NCBI GenBank assembly: GCA_916048095.2
Contig: OU696570.1
Location: 8,684,928 to 8,748,927 of the forward strand
Direction: 5' to 3'
Length of the DNA stretch: 64,000 nt
From: Sacculina carcini
Lineage: Eukaryota > Arthropoda > Thecostraca > Sacculinidae
The notes beneath the pieces were generated by a model. It made no database searches and was not told the DNA's origin. It was given only the letters and a program-made list of their open reading frames with translations. A program made the translations under genes and the position numbers. Below, in pieces: positions 55,736 through 64,000 of this stretch. Numbering within the stretch: the stretch's first letter is position 1; the number at the start of each line of letters is the position of its first letter.

Positions 55736-56715
55736 ATGTCAGGGAAAGGCCCAAAACTGAGAGAGAAGAAGGGTGAGACCTATGAGTCAAGCGTTGAGAA
55801 AAATACGTCGAAAATCGATGAAATGCGAGAACAATTCCACCAACTGAAGGAATCTATGGGATCACTCGAGAGTGAGTTGGAACAAGTGCGTTTAAACCAA
55901 GGCACGATTGAAGAAGAAAAGAGAAAATTGAAAGAACAGATGACAGAACTATTGGAAAAAGAGTTGGCAAATGTTCGACAAATAAATGAGGATATTATTG
56001 AAGAAAACAAATGCTTGAGGGAGCAGATGACATCATTTACAAATGAGAACGTAGATCTAAAAAAGAGGTTGAATGACATCGAAGAAAATGGCAAAGGACA
56101 AGTAGAGGACCTGAAAAAAATTGAAGTTGAGCAAAAAGGATGGAAGAAGAGTCATGAAGTAAGAGTGCATGATTTAGAACATGTCATGGAAGAGCAGCAA
56201 AAAATAAACAGGCCGAGATGGAGAGGGCTTGTGTTCAAGTGTTGAATAAGAAGAGGCAGATGGTGAAGCAAATGGTTGACAAAGATAAAAATGTCATAAT
56301 ATTTGGCATTGAAGAAGAAACTATCACCTCGAAATCCAAGAGGGAGGAAAAGGAACGAGGAAGGGCGAAAAAGTAGCTAAGTGCTTTAGATGTAGAAGTG
56401 AAGGAAGATGATATGATAGATATGCATCGAATTGGAAAATACGACGCTAAAAACTCGCGACCCATGAGAATCAAGTACAGGTCAAAAGAAGCAGCTGACG
56501 AAGTGTTGAACAACACATGGAAGCTGAAAGACCATGCCGAATACAGCAAGGTTTGGATCAAACCAGACTCCACGCAGGAAGAAAGAGCATTAATCAAGGA
56601 AAAAGTCAAACTAATGAAAGAAAAAAACGAGAAACTGACAGAGGAAGAAAAAAAGGAGTTTTATTGGAAGTTGGTACACGGAAAAATCAGGAAAAATCAG
56701 GACACCATTGTATGA
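55736..56715 (+). pseudogene. LINE C ORF1: coiled coil plus RRM-like RNA-binding domain
   Basis: ATG at 55736 opens a protein with a long heptad-type coiled coil (KIDEMREQFHQLKESMGSLE; RKLKEQMTELLEKELANVRQ) over roughly residues 20-150. A slip in the A6 run at 56198-56203 shifts the frame and ends this part at 56245. The continuation in another frame has KNVIIFGIEEETITS, an in-frame TAG near 56375, then DMHRIGKYDAKNSRPMRIKY, RSKEAADEVLNNTWKLKDH and VWIKPDSTQEERALIKEKVK, the RRM-like and C-terminal domains of LINE ORF1 chaperones, which trimerise and coat LINE RNA. The stop is at 56715. Only two lesions are evident, so the copy is moderately young. Confidence 0.8.
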
Positions 56716-57196
56716 CGTCATATGTACTAGCTTGCGCCTGGGTGAAGTTCCTTCAAAATGGCAATCTTCGAGCATTGTTCCAATTCACAAGAAGGGTTCG
56801 AAAGAGGAAGCATCCAGCTACAGGCCTATATCACTGACCAGCGTGATATGTAAAGTGTGTGAAAAAACCATCAAGGACCAGTGGGTAAAACACCTGGAGA
56901 GAGAAAAGGTTTTGTCAAATGCACAATACGGATTTAGACAATCAAGATCATGTGTGTCGAGTCTCTTATTATTTTACAACAAAATTATTGATGTTGTACA
57001 GGAGAGGGACAAGTGGGTGGACTGTATATACTTGGACTTGTGCAAAGCTTTCGACAATGTCCCATTCAGGAGGCTTCTGTGGAAACTGGAGTATTGTGGA
57101 GGAATACAAGGACCACTATTGAAATGGATGGAACATTACTTGACCGATAGAAAAATGAGTACAACTGTGAGGGAAGCGGCTTCTTTATATGTATAA
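56709..57196 (+). pseudogene. LINE C, copy 2: RT fingers and early palm, joined directly to ORF1
   Basis: The frame overlaps the end of ORF1 and reads LRLGEVPSKWQSSSIVPIHK, KGSKEEASSYRPISLTSVIC, NAQYGFRQSRSCVSSLLLFY, IYLDLCKAFDNVPFRRLLWK (first catalytic Asp) and MEHYLTDRKMSTTVREAASL. AP endonuclease is absent, so more than a kilobase is missing between ORF1 and RT. The palm ends before the PQGSVLGP block, where hAT copy 3 sequence begins. The text resembles the RT at 10741 (LDLKKAFDSVPRKKLLWQ; SGRKMRTVVRGA). Confidence 0.8.
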
Positions 57197-57204
57197 GAAA
57201 TATT

Positions 57205-57880
57205 CTTCATTGTATAAGAAAGCAGGGTTTGAGAACCGTTCATTATGCTAAAATCTGAAACTGTTTTAAAAAACAACAACAGGTGGCATAATTTTTATTA
57301 TTTTTTACATATTGCCTTTTTCCTACCAGAAATAAACTACGTTGATTATAATAAGTTTCATCATTTCATTCAGCAGATCAATTATTTGCAAATATAAAAG
57401 TACAAACACTGCAAATATTCACACAAATACTACAAATATGCACACAAACTTTGAATCCCTTATGAGACTACGAATAAATGCGGGTCACATTATTCAGAGT
57501 GGTAATCCTGACCATAAAAACGGGCAATATTTTCGTGTAGGAAAAAAGACTGAGGAAATACATTTCATGTACAAAAAGGCATTTGAACACAAATAACTAC
57601 ATCAAAGAAACCATCATCCATAAAAGCAGTTATAAAAACAGGTAGCTAATAAAAAACCAATAAATTTGGTTCAACTTTCCTTGATCTGCCGCCAATTTTT
57701 TTCTAAATCTCTACATATACGAAAACCATTTAAAAAAAATTCTTTTTGAAAAAAACCATGGTTTAAAAAAACAGTTTAAATCAAGTGGTTTAACCAAACG
57801 CTTATACGTACCAGCAGGCTACTTGCTATACAAAAGGTATTTGAACGTACATCAATCAAAACTATCATACACAGATACTG
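57205..57880. mobile_element. hAT-like non-autonomous element, copy 3, part 1 (reverse orientation)
   Basis: Reverse complement of the right-hand half of copy 1: GAACCGTT, AACAGGTGGCATAATTTT, CGGGCAATATTTTCGTGTAG and TACGTACCAGCAGGCTACTT match in order. It starts near 57205 without an end motif and is split by LINE D after CAGATACTGTT. Confidence 0.75.
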
Positions 57881-59265
57881 TTATAGTATTATTAACGACA
57901 GCCAATATGGATTTCAAGTCAACAAAAATGTAAATCATGCGATAATAGATTCTAAAAATTATACAACAGAATCGCTGGAAAAGAAACTATTGACTGTAGG
58001 TGTTTTCATTGATCTCAGAAAAGCTTTGGATATGGTAGATCATTCATTGCTGCTGAAGAAATGGGCCAATTATGGGATAAGGGGAAATGCTTTTCAATGG
58101 ATTAAAGATTATTTACAGTTCAGAACACAGAATGTAATTTTCAATAAATCGCTGTCTGACTCAAGGAGGATATATTGTGGGGTACCGCAAGGCTCGATTC
58201 TAGGACCTAAATTATTTTTGTTTTTTATAAATGATTATTATTTTTATTTTTATTTTTTATATTGATTATAATTTTTTATTATTTGTCGGACACTAAGCTG
58301 GTATTATTTGCAGATGACACAAACATGTTTTTTTCGGGAAAAGAGTATAACGTAATAGAGCATAAAATATATTCTGAACTTGTAAAATTAAATGAATGGT
58401 TAGAAATTAATAGACTGGCGCTGAATATTGAAAAAACTCACTATATAATGTTTGCTAAAAGGCGTTTAGAAGACTTGAACTTGAAAATAAATGACAAACA
58501 GATCAAAAGAGTCTCACAAGTGAAATACTTGGATGTATTTTTTCAAGAAAACATCAGTTGGAAAGGGCATATCAGGAACTTGGAAGCAAAAATTGCAAAA
58601 ATAGCCTTTATGTTAAGACAGGTCAGGCCACTAATAAATAGTCAAACTTTCTTATTATTATATAATTGCCTAGTCAGATCTCAATTGTCTTACTGCAATG
58701 AAACATGGGGATCAACATTTAAAAGTAATTTGGAAACATTATGTAAATTGCAAAAGAGAGTAATTATATAAATTGAGTTTAAATCTTCAAGAGAAAGCAC
58801 AATGCCAATATTTGTAAAATATAGAGTTCTACCACTGGAAAAACTGGTTACTTTAAATAGAATAACTACTTTATATAAAGCCCACAACAACATGCTGCCA
58901 AAGGTACTGCAAAATATGTTCATTGTGAACAAACGTCATGTTCATAATTTCTTGGTGCAGTGCTGTAGAACAAGATGTAGAAGATTTGGTTTAACTCACG
59001 ATGGAGTCACTTGCTGGAACCACTTGAAAAAAGAGATCCAGCAAATACCTAGACTTGCATTATTTGAAAAACAAATGATTACCAAGCTGATGGACGACTT
59101 ATAAAGACCATTTGCTTCCTCAAGGTAGATGTTATCATTGTGATACAAATTCGTTGGTGTTGTTTGTTTATGCATGTTCATGTTCAGTATGGTATACGAG
59201 TATATGTCTCGTACAGTCTAAATAATGGATTCATGTATGTGTGTATATGTCTGTACATATATGTA

Positions 59266-59338
<73 letters not shown>

Positions 59339-59420
59339 GTATGTGTGTATATATATATGTGTGTATATATGCATATTCTGGGTGTATATGTGTATATGTA
59401 TGTGCATATGTATGTATATG

Positions 59421-59453
<33 letters not shown>

Positions 59454-59572
59454 TTGTGTGTATGTATATACATATATGGGTGAGTGTATGAATGCGTATA
59501 TATTTATGTAGTATTCACACCATGATAAGCAAAGCTTTTGTGTGGATCAATACACTTGAAGTTGAAGTTGAA
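57881..59572 (+). pseudogene. LINE D (CR1/Jockey-like): RT palm to C-terminus with TTGAAG tail
   Basis: The plus strand reads VGVFIDLRKALDMVDHSLLL, GVPQGSILGPKLFLFFINDY, LVLFADDTNMFFSGKEYN (FADD catalytic box), LEINRLALNIEKTHYIMFAK, KYLDVFFQENISWKGHIRNL, then a TAA at 58769-58771, and a C-terminal part from 58802 (MPIFVKYRVLPLEKLVTLNR; GVTCWNHLKKEIQQIPRLAL) ending at 59104. An expansion of TTTTTAT units (about 58215-58285) interrupts the palm just after the PQGS block. The 3' UTR has (AT)n, and the tail GAAGTTGAAGTTGAAAG meets resumed hAT sequence. ORF1 and endonuclease are absent. Confidence 0.84.
59269..59328. repeat. (AT)n in LINE D 3' UTR
   Basis: A pure TA run flanked by TGTATATATGTA repeats. 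Confidence 0.9.
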
Positions 59573-60092
59573 AGCATTGTTTCAGTAAAAAAAGCGTTAG
59601 TTTAAATACACGTTTGTCAAAAAAACACTTGACCAGCCAATTAACTTGTCTTGTTCTGCTGTCAACATGTTCTGAATCTGTACATTAATTAAACGAATTT
59701 AAAACCAATTTGAAAAACATCATGTCAATTTTTCATAAAAAACATGTTTTCTTTTAAAAAACACATGATTACTCAATGAATTTGTTTTGTTCTGCTGACA
59801 AATTATTTCAAATATCCACATCATTAAGACCATCCTTAAAAACATGTGTTTTCTCAATGAAAAAACCTAAACCACCGGACCCGGATGCACTTTCCAACAG
59901 TCTCCTGAGGTATTTATTGATAAATATTTTTGTTTTTTATACTATTATCGAATTATCTTTGAAATAAGACACGTAAAGATGTAGAAAACGTCAATTAAAC
60001 TCGTTTATATGTGCTAAAATCCAACATCCGATGACAATTGGGGCTAATTCTGATTTTTGCAAAAAAAACGCAACAAAAAAACGTTTTTTTGC
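59573..60092. mobile_element. hAT-like non-autonomous element, copy 3, part 2 (reverse orientation)
   Basis: Resumes with GAAAGCATTGTTTCAGT and continues as the reverse complement of copy 1 down to its left end (CGTTTTTTTGCATCAC). Together with 57205-57880 it forms one copy interrupted by LINE D. Confidence 0.78.
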
Positions 60093-60778
60093 ATCACCAA
60101 ACATGACACACAACATTTTAGTTATATATAAGTGGTCCGAAACATTATTTAATCTCATTTACCAATTATTATTGAAACAACTCTAAATTTCACACAATAG
60201 CGCTACGAAATCCAATAAATTCAGTTGTTACACCATCCTAAAGGTCAGGAAGTCACTTGAAAAAACGAATTGGGAATGACAGCAATTGCACACTTGTGTT
60301 TGTAACAATTGCACATTTGTATTTGTCCTTCCACTAGACCTATAATTCCCCACTTGACAACTCATCCATTACCCAGCAATGGGAAATCCCCCAAATGTTA
60401 CACACCAATGTTATAAACGTTATATTCCACAGATGTAAGTTATAATGTGTAGTTATAAGGCGAAAATATACACACACAGTTTCAGATGCGCTGCAGATAA
60501 ACAATATGGAACACAAAGAAAGAAGAACATAAGACATCATAGAAACACAGACAAAAGTTATAAACACAAGACATCATATGTGTTTTATCACATATACATA
60601 CAACATGAGGACAAATGACAAGTACATATACATAAAATAAACACACATTTCGATCAACTATACAATTTTTCGAAGATAAATGTTTTAAGGTGTTTCCGGA
60701 AGGATGATAGCGAGCCTTGTTCTCGAAGAAGTTTGTTATAGTGAGTGTTGCAGTGAGTTATAGATCCTAACTAATTAC
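60093..60778. other. No gene seen
   Basis: AT-rich DNA; CACAAGACATCATA/ATAAGACATCATAG is repeated near 60530-60580. Nothing recognisable. Confidence 0.5.
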
Positions 60779-61429
60779 TGTTACAGGCCGGTTAGCTTGT
60801 GAAAGCAGACATAAAGAACAAAAACAAAATATATATTAGAAGACGGGCGCACGGGGGCATTGCAGCCCCACGCACGCCCACGAGACACCGCACACCGACA
60901 CAATCCACGACGCTCACACAACGACTCCCGAAACATCACGCCACCACGTGGCACGCGCAGTCAGCAAACCGGACAATCCACCATTCAAACGCACGCTCAT
61001 ATACACATACAGCACTTTCACTCACGCTCATACAAAATAATCATTCATACACAATATCTCCAGCACTAATCTATTACAATTACTAATGCGTGATGACTCA
61101 GACAGTACTTATGTTTAAGCAGAGATCTGACAGTTGATACAAATACGTTTGCTTCGTGGTAAATTTTACGGCAATCCAACTATTAAACACTACCATTGGA
61201 ATGTTTGCAACGACAAAAACATATGAGACTAAACACCATTTGTCGTAAATAAACCAGCATAAAACCGTAGAAGGTTTTATTCCACTACAAAGAACGCCAC
61301 TAACGAAACACACAAGAAGACAACAACAGAACAGCAGAAAAGATAAACAACAGAACACCAAATGCGAACCAGGCGCGTCGGGTATAGACCCAGACAAATA
61401 TAAAATAATGACACAGTAAATATACGACA
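60779..61429 (-). repeat. LTR of the second Ty3/gypsy fossil
   Basis: The segment begins TGTTACAGGCC and ends ATACGACA (TG...CA on the plus strand) and is followed by TTCTTCCCCGTAG, the reverse complement of a purine-rich tract, as expected at the internal edge of a 3' LTR when pol is on the minus strand. The partner LTR is not in the window. Confidence 0.6.
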
Positions 61430-63656
61430 TTCTTCCCCGTAGTTAAAAGAAACCTCTAGGGGTCTACCAGCGTAAATCTAGCGGGAGGCCGCCTCACACG
61501 GGAACTGCGTCGCAGGATAGGTTCAGCAATCACCTCAGAAGATGAATGTGAGTTAGGCAGTGGGGAAGAAGGGAGATCACTGTTTCTAACCGACGAATAC
61601 GTAGTACCCTCAATACCGGCACTCGGGAGCTGGTGATCAGCGGATTTGATGTCAAAAGCAAAGTCGATTACAGGATTTTCATTTCCAGCCCAACAGCGGG
61701 GGGAGCGGGAGCCAAGTGTCTCAATGACACATTAGACTCACGACCATCCAGAGTTCGTACGTAGGCGTTAGTCTAGATTAGTCTCGAGCACTTCGACTTC
61801 CTCGACAGCATCGTCAAATTTGGAGGCAATCTGTTCCTAGACGGAACAGATTGTCCGGCCACAGACCGACGACTGAAAGAGAACAGACGCTCGTGAGGAG
61901 TTCAGTTCGAAGTTGTACAAAGTAAAGATCGGATGGAATGTAGAGAGTCGGACATCACTTGCTCCCAATTGCTCACAGGTAAGCCTTTATCAGAGAGCGC
62001 GAGGCAGATAGTACGCCAAAGTGTACCATTTAGACGCTCGCATTTGCCATTTCCCCTCGGGTTGTATGGAGTCGTCCGGCTCGTTGCTACGCCGCGAAAA
62101 TGGAGGTAGTCCTATATATCTTGGGACATGAAGGCCGTTCCTCGGTCGGAATGAATATATCATGGCAAGCCAAAAAGAACGAATAGTTGATTGAGGCAAC
62201 GTATCACAGTTGACGAAGACGCATTAGAACACGCAAACGCAAAATGATAGCGAGAATACTCATCAATAATGGTAAATATATACTTATTTCTCGTGGTGCT
62301 GGGAAGAGGACCTTTGAAATCGACGCTAAATCTTTCAAACGCTGTCGTCGCCTTGATAAGAGGAGGAGTGTTCGGTCGTATGTACCTAGGCGTGAGTTCG
62401 GCACAGGCGCGACAGGAGGAACATTCGCGGCGGATTTCATCCAAAGATAAAGCTAAGTTCCGAGTTCTGACAAAGTGGTGCATTCGTGTGACACCGGGGT
62501 GACACAAGGCATTGTGCAGCTCAGACAGTGAAGTGAATCCCGTGGCAGCACAAGCTCGTGACAACGCGTAGGCGGGGGCGTTATCACGACCCGGACGGAA
62601 ATTGATATCAAAACATAAAGTAGCTAGGTCTATTCTCCAGCGGATAATTTTGTCGTTCATTATTTTACTGGAGTCTGGTCCAGCGTGAGGGCTAAATACC
62701 GCTGGTCTGTGATTAGCGTGAAGCGACGCCCACAGAGGTAGTGCTTCCTCCGACGTATGGCTTCGACTGCAGCTAGTGCTTCTTTCTCTACCGAGGGATA
62801 ATTACGTTAAGAAGGATTGATACGTCTAGAGAAGAAGGCAACAGGACGGCCTGATTAGTTCAGTGTAGCTGAGATGGCTGTGTTTGAGGAGTCCGACTCA
62901 ACACAAAAGGGAATATTCTCATCTATACGAGCCACAACTGCTTGAATGATTTCTGACTTTACATAATTCAACGCATCAACACATTCTTTAGATAATGGAT
63001 ACATTATATATCAAGGAGAGGTTTGATTTTATAAGATAAATTCGACACCCAGCGAGAATAATACAATATAAGACCCAGCATCCGCTTCATTGATCGCTCA
63101 TCAGCGGGCACCGGCATCTCCTGTAAACATTTCACCCTGCCAGGGTCAGGACGAAGTTCACCTTGTTTAATGAGGTACCCGAGAAAGGTGATGTGGTCCG
63201 CCTTGAATACACATTTGTCGAGGTTTAATGTGAGATTGAGTTGATGGGCAACTTGCTGGAACTTATCAACGGATATTTGCAAACTCTCTTCATCATTTCC
63301 ACCGATAACAATGCAAGCGAGGTATGCAAAAGTGCAGGGGAGGTCGATATCGTCAATTGTCTTAGATACCACCCTCTAGAAGCAGGAGACACCATTCGTT
63401 ACACCGAAAGGGATGCGACAATATTGATACAACTTGGAGCCAGCCTGGAAAGCAGTATACGGTTTATCTTGAACTTGAATGGGAAATTGATTATACGCTT
63501 CCGTTAGGTCGATTTTGCAGAAACACTCGTATTTGGCAATTATGTTGGCCATTTCATCTAAATTGGGAAGAGGGTAAGCGTCCAGACGGGTGCACTTGTT
63601 GATTGTGTCAGAATACTCTATTACCATGAGCCTCTTACCTGAAGGTTGTTTACAGA
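61430..63656 (-). mobile_element. Second Ty3/gypsy fossil, pol region
   Basis: On the minus strand, from high to low coordinates: reverse transcriptase (CTRLDAYPLPNLDEMANIIA; LTEAYNQFPIQVQDKPYTAF; LNLDKCVFKADHITFLGYLI), RNase H region, and integrase (LHNALCHPGVTRMHHFVRTR; CRACAELTPRYIRPNT; FERFSVDFKGPLPSTTRNKY). The order and the LTR at 60779-61429 mark it as Ty3/gypsy. It is broken in at least six places. RT reaches about 63656, where GC-rich tandem sequence takes over; gag and the other LTR lie outside or are lost. Confidence 0.82.
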
Positions 63657-63711
63657 CCTGAAGTACCTGGGCTCAGGATTAACGTATAGGCAGAGTAGGC
63701 AGTTGCCTAGG

Positions 63712-63783
63712 GTCCCGCGCTTTTGGGGGCCCCGCGCTCTTGGGGGATCCGCGCTTTTGGGGGACCCGCGCTTTTGGGACCCT
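63712..63783. repeat. GC-rich ~18-bp tandem repeat
   Basis: CCGCGCTTTTGGGGG and variants recur four times in about 72 bp, next to GGGTCCCGCGC and ending GGGACCCTATAGGCAGT. The tract differs sharply from the surrounding base composition and directly borders the second gypsy RT. Confidence 0.8.
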
Positions 63784-63944
63784 ATAGGCAGTGGGGTGCT
63801 GCGACTCAAATATCTTAGTAACTCAAGTAACCTGATAATGCATAGCACGTATATAGCCAGCTCACTTAGATCCAGCTCACTCGCACACTTACATCCACAC
63901 ACGCATACATACACATTGTGTACGCACAGCGAGAGCAATATTCG

Positions 63945-64000
63945 TGTGATCCTGTGTGTGTGTCTGTGTGTATGGGTGTGTTGTATGTATGTATGTGCGC
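63945..64000. repeat. (GT)n/TATG microsatellite at window end
   Basis: TGTGTGTGTCTGTGTGTATG followed by TGTATGTATGTATGTG. Confidence 0.85.

Overview
This window is eukaryotic nuclear DNA from an invertebrate animal. It is AT-rich, crowded with (AT)n, (AC)n and (GT)n microsatellites, has an intron-containing gene, uses the standard genetic code, and carries animal-type transposons (LINEs with AP endonuclease and CCHC ORF1, Penelope with GIY-YIG endonuclease, PIF/Harbinger with a MADF partner, mariner, hAT, LTR-element fossils). The species cannot be fixed from this; a lophotrochozoan such as a mollusc is compatible but unproven. Almost everything is mobile DNA or its debris.

Layout. 1-2200: two minus-strand exons of a poly-alanine host gene, best guess the C-terminus of an RBM24/RBM38/SUP-12-type RNA-binding protein. 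Their intron holds a 177-bp near-perfect inverted repeat. 2200-5400: mostly featureless AT-rich DNA with a LINE relic. 5451-10596 and 14749-30268: two clusters of one unusual repeat system, built of modules that open with a GC-rich box resembling CCCGCCCGTTGTGCGG and close with (CAGA)n/(CACA)n plus a TATATATA run. Long modules carry an inner array of about 343-bp tandem units. A PIF/Harbinger element with intact ends sits inside one unit. Between the clusters lie a LINE RT copy split by a hAT MITE, a second LINE fragment and a Penelope-like element.

30430-35110 (minus strand): two LINEs in series, an L2/CR1-like RT joined in frame to the ORF1 of a Jockey/I-like element. 35190-38430: a local duplication, a strong hairpin and a CpG-rich stretch with NRF-1 and CCAAT motifs. 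38438-43722: two copies of a hAT-like non-autonomous element; the first has a perfect 8-bp target duplication and an extra insert with two ERSE-II matches, and the second has a LINE 3' end inside it. 40820-49330: scattered parts of one old LTR-element pol, now separated by a hAT copy, two mariner relics and other DNA.

51200-55430: a decayed Ty3/gypsy element on the minus strand with similar ends. 55736-57180: a LINE whose coiled-coil ORF1 runs directly into RT without an endonuclease. 57205-60092: a third hAT-like copy split by another LINE. 60779-63656: a second Ty3/gypsy fossil with one recognisable LTR, running toward the window edge.

Apart from the two host exons I see no convincing host gene. 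The biological interest is the TA-punctuated module system, the intronic foldback and the chain of nested insertions, which gives a relative timetable.
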